64,000 nucleotides of DNA from DASRDU01 sp035652435 (lineage in GTDB: Bacteria > Acidobacteriota > Blastocatellia > RBC074): contig DASRDU010000114.1 in assembly GCA_035652435.1 (NCBI GenBank), positions 62,001 through 126,000 on the forward strand, in the 5' to 3' direction. The notes under the pieces are model-generated. The model did not search any database. It was not told the origin of the DNA and worked only from the letters and a program-made list of their open reading frames with translations. The position numbers and the translations under genes are program-made. Shown here piece after piece: positions 8,498 through 15,627 of the stretch; position 1 is the stretch's first letter, and every line of letters starts with the position of its first letter.

Positions 8498-10501
8498 TTA
8501 TTTCTCCGGCGCGGTCGGACTGCTGTTGAGGAACTTGTCAATCCGATCCTGATAGATCGTCAGCTTCCCGTCAGCCTCGTAGCGTTTGCGCGAGGCTTTG
8601 ACGTAAGTGTCAAAAGCCATGTTCTGCGCGTCGCCGAGCAGGCGCTGACGAATGCCTTCACGGTCGGTTGCCAGACGCGCCATATCAGGGTCTTTGCGTT
8701 TGGTCGCGCCGAAGACCATCCAGCTGGCGCCGACCTTGATCGGGGTTTTTGAGACTTCGCCCTCTTTGAGGGCGAGGGCCGCGGTCTTTGCCTGCTGGAC
8801 GAGTTGCATGCTGCTGAAGCTGAAGCCGTTGAAGTTGGTGTCCTTCTTCACTTCAAGCCCTTCCTTCTTGAAGAGCCCTTCGAGGTCGGCCGCGGTCTTC
8901 GCCTCGCTGATGATCTCCTGCGCCTTCTGTCTGGCCATGTCAGGCTCCCTGATGCTGCGCAGTTTCTGTTCGACCAGGAACTTCGCGTCCTCAAAGGTCA
9001 GCTGCTGGCCCGGCTCCTTCAGGTCAACCAGACGCGGCACGGCCAGCCCGTTGGGGACGCCGACCTTGTCGGCGATCTCGCCCTTCTTGAGCGGCTCGAC
9101 TGCGCCTTCAAACTGCGGGTTGCTGCCGATCTCCGGCAGCGTGTCGCCCTTCTTGAAGAAAGGAATGTTGCGAATGAGCGTTTCGGGTTTGACGTTCAGT
9201 TCCTTCGCCGCGACCTCGGCCGCCTGTTTGATGTCTTTGGTCTCGGTGAATTTTTCATAGACCTTGTCGGCCAGCTGCGAGGCGCGGATGTAGCCCTGGC
9301 GATTCTTCAGGCTGGCCTCGAGCGTCGGACGCATTTCATTGAACGGGATCTGGCGCTGCTCGGTGACTTTGATGATGTACCAGCTCGTCCCGTCACGGAA
9401 CGGGCCGTCAATGTCGCCGACCTTGAGGTTGAAGGCGCGCTGCTGCCACGCGCCCGATTTGTTCGGGTCCTTCTTGACGAAGCCGATGTCGCCGCCCTTG
9501 TCGCGCGACGGGTCCTGGGAATTGCCGCGCGCGACGGTGGCGAAGTCTTCGGCCTTCTGGGTATCGGTGCCGCGCACGCGGACGTTGAGTTCATCAATCT
9601 TCGCTTTGACTGTGTTCTCGTCGGTCGGCGTCAGCACGTTGAGCTTGATCACGCTCACGCGCGGCTCGAACTGCTTCCGCTCCTCGTATTCCTTCTTCAG
9701 GTCCTCTTCCTTGAGCGGCGCGGTTTTGGTCGCCAGGTCGGTCGGGACGAAGACATATTCGACCTTGCGCACGGCGTCGGCGACTTTGAATTCGGCCTGA
9801 TGTTCGTCGTAATACTTCTTCAGCTCGTCGTCCGTGAGCTTGAGCTTGTCCTTGACCTTCGAATTGTCAATCTGCGCGTAGACCAGATCAACCGTGGTGT
9901 TGTCCTTTTTGAACTCCTCCTCGATCTCCTTGTCGGAGACCTGAGCGGCCACGCCCAGGTAATCGCGGATCTTGCCGGAAATGATCGAGCGGCGGATGCC
10001 CTCCTCGAATTCCTCGAGCGTGCCTTCGCCCCGCTGTTCGCGGAGCATCATGATTCTCTTGTACTCTTCTTTCCCGATGAACTTGCCGGTCTCGGGGTCA
10101 CTGAAGCCGGGCAGAGTCCTGATCTGCTCGGAGACTTCATCATCAGTCGCGCTGATCTTCAGGCGGTCGGCTTCGGCCAGCGCGAGGCGGTCTTCGACCA
10201 GGCGGTCGAGCGCCTGCTTGTCGAGGCCCAGCGCCTTGATCGTCGCCAGCGGCAGCGTGTTGCCGCGCGTGAACGTGCTGGCGAGCGCTTCGATCTGCTG
10301 GCGGAAATCCTTGAGGGTGACTTCACGCGACCCGACCTTGGCAACCACCATGGCGTCCGCCGGGTTGCCGCCACCTCTCAACCTGCTGAGGTTGGAATTG
10401 GGAATCGAATACGACACGATCAGGCCGATCAACAGCACGGCGCAGAAGGCGAGGAAAATGGCTTTGTGTAATCCCTTGAATCTGGCGAAAAAGCGAAGCA
10501 T
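8498..10501 (-). CDS. PpiD/SurA-like periplasmic peptidyl-prolyl isomerase
   Basis: A 667-residue inner-membrane-anchored folding factor. One N-terminal transmembrane helix (KAIFLAFCAVLLIGLIVSY, about residues 13-31) is followed by a long SurA-N-like chaperone region starting at VAKVGSREVTLKDFR. A parvulin-type rotamase domain lies around residues 280-400, marked by NSQDPSRDKGGDIGFV. The remaining C-terminal half is a further chaperone-like helical part with ALKEGEVSKTPIKVGASW. This layout matches PpiD-type proteins, which assist folding of outer-membrane and secreted proteins in the periplasm. Length is near that of E. coli PpiD (623). It is transcribed alone, divergent from the FecR-type gene at 10943. 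Confidence 0.87.
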   Translation of the reverse strand: MLRFFARFKGLHKAIFLAFCAVLLIGLIVSYSIPNSNLSRLRGGGNPADAMVVAKVGSREVTLKDFRQQIEALASTFTRGNTLPLATIKALGLDKQALDRLVEDRLALAEADRLKISATDDEVSEQIRTLPGFSDPETGKFIGKEEYKRIMMLREQRGEGTLEEFEEGIRRSIISGKIRDYLGVAAQVSDKEIEEEFKKDNTTVDLVYAQIDNSKVKDKLKLTDDELKKYYDEHQAEFKVADAVRKVEYVFVPTDLATKTAPLKEEDLKKEYEERKQFEPRVSVIKLNVLTPTDENTVKAKIDELNVRVRGTDTQKAEDFATVARGNSQDPSRDKGGDIGFVKKDPNKSGAWQQRAFNLKVGDIDGPFRDGTSWYIIKVTEQRQIPFNEMRPTLEASLKNRQGYIRASQLADKVYEKFTETKDIKQAAEVAAKELNVKPETLIRNIPFFKKGDTLPEIGSNPQFEGAVEPLKKGEIADKVGVPNGLAVPRLVDLKEPGQQLTFEDAKFLVEQKLRSIREPDMARQKAQEIISEAKTAADLEGLFKKEGLEVKKDTNFNGFSFSSMQLVQQAKTAALALKEGEVSKTPIKVGASWMVFGATKRKDPDMARLATDREGIRQRLLGDAQNMAFDTYVKASRKRYEADGKLTIYQDRIDKFLNSSPTAPEK

Positions 10502-10942
10502 GACTTTGTGAACTCCGAAATGATTTTTTGCTGGAATCCGAGCGCGGCGGCCAGAGCCTCATTCAGGCTGGCTGCGAAAAGGGAAGATGATACTGGCTCT
10601 CCAGTGATACTTCAAGTTCATGACGGGGACGGACAGGGGCAATGCGAACCCGGAGTTTAAGGTTTCACCCCTTGGGTTTCAAGACAAAACTATGAATCAG
10701 CCGGCGCTTCCATAGATCTTGCATCAACCCCGTTTTGGCGCACCTTTTCCTGCGGGCTTCATTCCATATGGTATAGAATCCGTTCGTCAGGAATCTTCAC
10801 CTGTGACAAAACCCTAATGAAATCAGCCTGCCGCTGCCATTCCGGCGGCACCTGCAGGTGGCATAAGGGTTGCCATTGCGCACAGTAGCTTCCCTGAATG
10901 CAGTCACTCCGAAAAACTCAGGTTCTCCTGCGGAGGAAATTT
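10502..10942. other. Divergent intergenic region
   Basis: 440 bases separate the PpiD-like gene (leftward) from the FecR-type gene (rightward) and must hold both promoters. A possible plus-strand -10 element TATAGAAT lies at 10772-10779, but no good -35 is at the usual distance. A 12-base palindrome CACCTGCAGGTG lies at 10849-10860, and nearby CCGCTGCCATTCCGGCGGC can pair with itself. I see no coding sequence. The palindrome could be an operator or chance. Confidence 0.4.
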
Positions 10943-13216
10943 ATGAGACTCTTTGCCACCACAAACAAACTGACATCGGAAGTTTTTCTGAAGCGGCGAG
11001 GCTCGCGGCTGTTTCTGTTGCTCGCATTTGCCGCCGCGCTCGGCGCGCTGGCACTCGGCGATGAACCGATCCTGCGGGTCGCGCGCATCAGCCTGATCGA
11101 GGGCGAAGTCAGCTATCAGCGCGCCGGCAGCACACGCAGCGAATGGTTCGACGCCACGATCAACACGCCGCTCGGCGAAAACGATCAGCTTTATACCGGC
11201 ACGGGCGGGCGCGCCGAAATCCAGCTGACCGGGCGCAACCTCGTCCGCATCAACCGCGACACCAACCTCAAAATCTCGCAGTTCACGACCGGCACGACGC
11301 AGCTGGCGCTCTCCATCGGCACGGCTACCTTCCGCATCGAGAGCCTTGACCGCCGGCAATTCGATCTGGTCAGCGCCAAAGACCCCGACCGCGATGAGCC
11401 GCTTTACTTTGAAGTGGACACCCCGACCGTCGCCGTCACGTTCCTGAAGGAGGGCTCTTACCGCATCAACGTCCTCGAAGACGGCACGACCGAAGTCGTC
11501 GTGCGCCGCGGCTCGGCCGAAGTCTACAACCAGGCTTTCGGCGCGATCCCCGTCAAGCAGGGGCGCCGGATGATCATCGAAGGCAATGACGTCGAAGCCT
11601 GGCGCGTGGCGAAGCTTGAGGACAAGGACGAGTGGGATCGGTGGAATGACCGCCGCAACGATGACCTGTACGCGCGCACTGAACTCCGCAGCTCGCGTTA
11701 CGTGCCGCACGGGGTCGCCGGACTGTACGAACTGGATTATTACGGCGACTGGTATGACACGCCCGATTACGGCTGGGTCTGGTCGCCGCGCATCGTGACC
11801 GTCGGCTGGGCGCCTTATCGTTCCGGCTGCTGGCGCTACTATCCGAGTTACGGCTGGACTTGGATTTCGTACGAGCCGTGGGGCTGGGCGCCCTATCATT
11901 ACGGCCGCTGGTCTTACTACCGTAATCGCTGGTGCTGGGTCCCGCACGGCGGCTTCAGCGTTTCCTACTCCAGCTGGTCCTGGCACCCGTCGCTGGTGGT
12001 TTTCTTCGGCTGGGGTGGTGGCGGCGGTTATTATTCCGGCTACCGCGACGGTTACCGCAATGGTTATCGTGATGGTCGTTACGACCGTGTCGGCTGGGTC
12101 CCGCTGGCGCCGGGGGAACGTTACTACAACACCCACGGGCGCACGGTCATCAATAACAACATCACGATCAACAATAACGACGCCGGGCCGCGTTCGATTG
12201 CGGAGATGAAAAATTCTTCCGCGCCCGGCGGGATCACGGGGGTCGAGGGCCGGCGTTTCACCGGCTCGCGCGTGGTGGTTGATGAAAAGAACCCTCCGCA
12301 GCAGATCGCCGGCGCGACCGCGCCGAACGTGCGCGAGGCCAGAGCGTTTTCCGGTCGCGGCGTCGAGTTGCAGCCGCAGCAGGCTGAAACCCCGCGTCAG
12401 ACCCCGATTGCCCGTGAAGCCGTTTCGCGTCGCCTGGCCGCGCCGGTCGTGAGTCGCCGGGTCGCGCCGGATTCATCAAGCAGTTTCAATCAGAGCGGAG
12501 ACGCAGTGCGCGGCGTCGAAGGCGGCGTGCCGAGCCTGCGCGGCACGGGCCGGACGGTCGAGAGCGGGACAAATCCCACCTCAACACCGCGCAACCGCAA
12601 TACGGTTGAGGGTACCGTTTCTCCACCGACTGTGGATCGCGGCACACCCGTCGAACGCTCGCGCCCGAGCCAGGTGGAGTCGTCCGGTCGCGCGGTGGAT
12701 TCTTCAGTGACAAGAAGGCAGCCGGATTTCCGCCCGGTCGAACGCCCGGCTCCCCCCGCGCCGGTGAACAGGAGGTCGGCCAGCGAAGACACGAGCCCCA
12801 TCAATCGCGGCAATGAACGCAGCAGCGAACGTAACGTTGACCGTGGCAGTGAGCGCAGGATTGAGCGCAGTGATCCACCACCCTCACGCCAGCCCGATTC
12901 GTATCCGCGCAACGAAGACCGCAGCCGGGATCGCGGTGGGGATCATCCGACGTACACTCCGCCGCGTCGCGTCGAACCGCCGTCCGAACAGCCGCGCACT
13001 GAACGCCACGAGGCTCCGCGGGAACGCCCGGTCGAGCGCCCGGCAGAACGGCCCGCTGAAAGAAGAGCTGATCCGCCACCTGAAAGGAGAGTTGATCCCC
13101 CACCAGCACGCACCGAGCGCCCGGCAGAACGCCCTGCTGAAAAGCCGGCGGAACGCAGCCGGCCGGCAGAGCAATCGTCCGGTGAGCGCGGGCGTGGGAG
13201 ACCGAACAATCAATGA
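10943..13216 (+). CDS. FecR-domain surface protein with Tyr/Trp-rich (DUF6600-like) region and basic-proline tail
   Basis: A 757-residue exported protein. The ATG at 10943 is preceded by CGGAGGAAA, a strong ribosome-binding site, and by a hydrophobic signal region (SRLFLLLAFAAALGALALGD). Residues about 45-190 are a FecR-like domain (ARISLIEGEVSYQRAG, RAEIQLTGRNLVRINRDTN). Around residues 265-390 is a segment of repeated GWAPYR, GWTWISYEPWGWAPYHYGRW and WCWVPHGG motifs, the DUF6600 type found in soil bacteria. A glycine/tyrosine stretch (GGGGYYSGYRDGYRNGYRDG) follows. The last third is low-complexity with RPAERPAERR and DPPPERR repeats, probably disordered and cell-wall or surface linking. Unlike classic FecR it lacks an obvious iron-uptake partner here. 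A strong terminator follows. Function unknown. Confidence 0.85.
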   Translation: MRLFATTNKLTSEVFLKRRGSRLFLLLAFAAALGALALGDEPILRVARISLIEGEVSYQRAGSTRSEWFDATINTPLGENDQLYTGTGGRAEIQLTGRNLVRINRDTNLKISQFTTGTTQLALSIGTATFRIESLDRRQFDLVSAKDPDRDEPLYFEVDTPTVAVTFLKEGSYRINVLEDGTTEVVVRRGSAEVYNQAFGAIPVKQGRRMIIEGNDVEAWRVAKLEDKDEWDRWNDRRNDDLYARTELRSSRYVPHGVAGLYELDYYGDWYDTPDYGWVWSPRIVTVGWAPYRSGCWRYYPSYGWTWISYEPWGWAPYHYGRWSYYRNRWCWVPHGGFSVSYSSWSWHPSLVVFFGWGGGGGYYSGYRDGYRNGYRDGRYDRVGWVPLAPGERYYNTHGRTVINNNITINNNDAGPRSIAEMKNSSAPGGITGVEGRRFTGSRVVVDEKNPPQQIAGATAPNVREARAFSGRGVELQPQQAETPRQTPIAREAVSRRLAAPVVSRRVAPDSSSSFNQSGDAVRGVEGGVPSLRGTGRTVESGTNPTSTPRNRNTVEGTVSPPTVDRGTPVERSRPSQVESSGRAVDSSVTRRQPDFRPVERPAPPAPVNRRSASEDTSPINRGNERSSERNVDRGSERRIERSDPPPSRQPDSYPRNEDRSRDRGGDHPTYTPPRRVEPPSEQPRTERHEAPRERPVERPAERPAERRADPPPERRVDPPPARTERPAERPAEKPAERSRPAEQSSGERGRGRPNNQ

Positions 13217-13261
13217 TCCGGTCAACAGACGGCTCCCAGCCGAAACTGATGAAGAGTTCTG

Positions 13262-13302
13262 CAACAAAAATCCCCGCCATGACAGCGGGGATTTTTGTTG
13301 CT
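13262..13302 (+). terminator. Intrinsic terminator after the FecR-type gene
   Basis: The arms CAACAAAAATCCCCGC and GCGGGGATTTTTGTTG pair perfectly over 16 bases with a 7-base loop, and the right arm contains TTTTTGTT. This is a strong terminator and, because the left arm supplies A-rich bases, is probably bidirectional. Confidence 0.9.
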
Positions 13303-13468
13303 TTCTGATGATAATCAGATCAACGACCATTCATGGGAACCCCGGCCCTGAGGCATGCTGATGCGACTTTCCAAGGCCAGCCATCAGGCGATGAAGAGAT
13401 CCCACGCCGGTGAGCGGGAAAAAATAACAGTGCCACAATTTTTGTCCGGCAGCAGGCTTTTACAGATT

Positions 13469-13488
13469 GCGGCACTCCGGAGTGCCGC
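13469..13488. repeat. 20-base perfect palindrome
   Basis: GCGGCACTCCGGAGTGCCGC is a perfect inverted repeat without a spacer, sitting in an untranslated interval of about 545 bases between the FecR-type terminator and the amidohydrolase gene. It could be a binding site for a dimeric regulator or part of a hairpin. Nothing else here identifies a partner. Confidence 0.6.
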
Positions 13489-13641
13489 GGTGCGGCAGAT
13501 TTTATTCTATCTGACTGTATTCCGGCTGCCGCACATTCATTCTGCCCGCATCAGAAACGCAGTATTTACAGCCCTTTTTCAGCCCCGGGTGAAGCCGGGC
13601 GAGTTTCTGGCACACGGCTCGCTCTATTGTTTGGCGGAAAG

Positions 13642-13723
13642 AGGATACGCGGTTGATTGATGCCGTGGTTTTAATGGGTTGTTCGGCGGCATCAGTTTCG
13701 GGGCCACCGCGTATCCTTTTTTT
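13642..13723 (+). terminator. Long two-part hairpin with T-run (possible small RNA end or attenuator)
   Basis: An outer stem pairs AGGATACGCGGT (13642-13653) with ACCGCGTATCCT (13706-13717). An inner stem pairs TGATGCCG (13658-13665) with CGGCATCA (13687-13694), and the 21-base loop and 11-base right bulge are unpaired. Seven T bases (13717-13723) follow the right outer arm, as in an intrinsic terminator. It is much longer than the other terminators in this window. It ends 124 bases before the amidohydrolase ATG, so it could end a small RNA transcribed from the interval 13302-13641, or act in the leader of the downstream gene. The strand is set by the T-run. Confidence 0.65.
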
Positions 13724-13846
13724 ATTTCACCCGCCACGACAGATCACCTGCGCTTCCCTCCCTTCATTGTCGAAGTTCCCCTCGCCGGATAAACTCTCAC
13801 GCGAAGATCATCATCGCCACAGTTCATTGTTCACCGGACGGACTGT

Positions 13847-15505
13847 ATGCCCTTCGACCTGCTGATTCAGAACGCTTCGATCATTGACGGCACCGGCCAG
13901 CCCGCTTTTCACGCCGACGTTGCAGTGTCCGGCAATCGCATTACGGCCATCGGTCAGCTGCCTGAACAGATCAACTGGCTTGCGCGCAACACCATCAACG
14001 CGCGCGGCCTGACACTGATTCCCGGCATCATTGACCCGCATTCACACGCCGATCTGATTCTGCCGCTCGCGCCCGCGCGTCAGGCTGAACTGATGCGCGG
14101 CAAGCTGGCTCAGGGCATCACGACCACCATCGTCGGCAATTGCGGCCTCGGGTGCGCGCCCGTCGTCGGCAATGAATCCGAAGCGATCCTGCGCGCAATT
14201 AATGCGTGGATGACGCCGGAACAGGTCAGGTGGAAGTGGCGCACGGTCGGCGAATACCTTGGCTGTCTTTCATCGAACGGCCTCGCGCTCAACATCGCGA
14301 CGCTCGCCCCGCATGGCCCGATTCGCATTTCGGCCATGGGGCTCGGGAAAGGCGCGCCTTCGCGCACGCAGGTGAAAAAGATGCGTGCGCTGACCGAACA
14401 GGCGATGAAAGACGGCGCGCTCGGGCTTTCGACCGGACTGATCTACCCGCCCGGCATGTATTCCGCGCCGGATGAGTTGCGGCAACTTGCCGAAGTCGTC
14501 GCAGACCATGACGGCATTTACACGAGCCACATTCGCGGCTCCAGCGAAACGCTGATTCCTGCCGTCAAAGAGCTGCTCGATCTGGCGCGCATGACCGGCG
14601 TGCGCGTACATCATTCACACAACGAAGCCGTCGGTCGCGCGCACTGGCCGAAGATTGACCGTGTGTTGGCGATGGAAGAATGGGCGGAGCGCGAAGGCGT
14701 GCGCGTGAGTTTCGATATGTTCCCCTACACCGCCGCCGCCACGATGATGATCGCGATCTATCCGCCTTGGTCGCTCGAAGGCGGCGTGGATCAGTTGATC
14801 GAACGCCTGAAAGAAAGGCGCACGCGCGAACGCATCCGGCGCGACATTGAGCGAAAGAAACCATCGTGGCCGCCCTGGCGCGAGGGCGGCTGGCCGCACA
14901 ATCTGGTGAAAGCGACTGCCTGGGACGCGATTCGGATCGGTTACGTCGAAAGCCGCCGGAACAAGCGTTACGAAAACCGCAGCCTCGCGGAGCTGGCAAA
15001 ACTTACAGGCAAGTCGCCGTTCGACGCAATTTCAGATTTGGTCATTGAAGAGCGCGGGCAGGTTTCGATGCTGATCTTTGAAGTCACCGGCGAACGCGAA
15101 GAGCGCGGGTTGCTGGCAAAGTACGCCCGCCATCGCCTCGGCGCCTTCTGCACCGACGCGGAAGATTATGGCCGCGGGCTGCCACACCCGGCGGCTTACG
15201 GGGCCTTCGCGCGAATCATCTCGAAGTTTGTCCGCGAAGACGGCGTCCTGACGCTCGAAGAAGCCGTGCGCAAAATGACCTCTTACCCTGCGCGGATTTT
15301 CGGTCTGAAGGATCGCGGCGTGATTCGCCCCGGCGCTTACGCCGATCTCGTCCTCCTCGATCCGCGCCGCGTGCGGGACAGGGCGACCTTCGAGCGGCCC
15401 CGGCGTGAAGCGTCCGGCATTCACACCGTCATCATCAACGGGCGGGTCGCTTACGAGCGCGGCACGCTCGACGAAAGCCTGTGCGGCACTGTCATCAGGC
15501 CGTAA
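13847..15505 (+). CDS. N-acyl-D-amino-acid deacylase family amidohydrolase
   Basis: A 552-residue metal-dependent amidohydrolase of the D-aminoacylase type, which removes acyl groups from N-acyl-D-amino acids. It begins MPFDLLIQNASIIDGTGQPA, and has the metal motif DPHSHAD at residues 63-69, VGNCG at 96-100, SHIRGSSETL, HHSHNEAVG and TDAEDYGRGLPHPAAYG near the end. The final segment GAYADLVLLDP is the typical closing strand of the family. The usual GSDG before the final catalytic aspartate is replaced by CTDAED, so the substrate may differ. No signal peptide is seen, so it is cytosolic. A secreted M14 peptidase follows 122 bases later, which fits amino-acid or peptide scavenging. Confidence 0.9.
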   Translation: MPFDLLIQNASIIDGTGQPAFHADVAVSGNRITAIGQLPEQINWLARNTINARGLTLIPGIIDPHSHADLILPLAPARQAELMRGKLAQGITTTIVGNCGLGCAPVVGNESEAILRAINAWMTPEQVRWKWRTVGEYLGCLSSNGLALNIATLAPHGPIRISAMGLGKGAPSRTQVKKMRALTEQAMKDGALGLSTGLIYPPGMYSAPDELRQLAEVVADHDGIYTSHIRGSSETLIPAVKELLDLARMTGVRVHHSHNEAVGRAHWPKIDRVLAMEEWAEREGVRVSFDMFPYTAAATMMIAIYPPWSLEGGVDQLIERLKERRTRERIRRDIERKKPSWPPWREGGWPHNLVKATAWDAIRIGYVESRRNKRYENRSLAELAKLTGKSPFDAISDLVIEERGQVSMLIFEVTGEREERGLLAKYARHRLGAFCTDAEDYGRGLPHPAAYGAFARIISKFVREDGVLTLEEAVRKMTSYPARIFGLKDRGVIRPGAYADLVLLDPRRVRDRATFERPRREASGIHTVIINGRVAYERGTLDESLCGTVIRP

Positions 15506-15627
15506 TCCGCGGCCATTGCTTTGCCGGGAAAGACGGTTGGGAGTTGAGAATTGACGGCTGAAAGTTGTAACTTGTCTCCTCATCCCCGGACATCGCAGTC
15601 CAACCCTGAACAAAACGGAGGCCCCTC

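Noticed and set aside
8804..10471. Long plus-strand open frame opposite the PpiD-like gene
   Set aside because: It lies fully antisense to a gene with a clear family match, and its composition (leucine/arginine/aspartate-rich) is the usual shadow of high-GC coding sequence. No family motif or ribosome-binding site supports it.
10904..12136. Long minus-strand open frame opposite the FecR-type gene
   Set aside because: It reads arginine/alanine/valine-rich without recognisable motifs, while the opposite strand has a FecR domain, signal peptide and a strong ribosome-binding site.
13355..13660. Plus-strand frame of 101 residues after the FecR gene
   Set aside because: It crosses the palindrome and enters the structured element, lacks a ribosome-binding site and has no family pattern.
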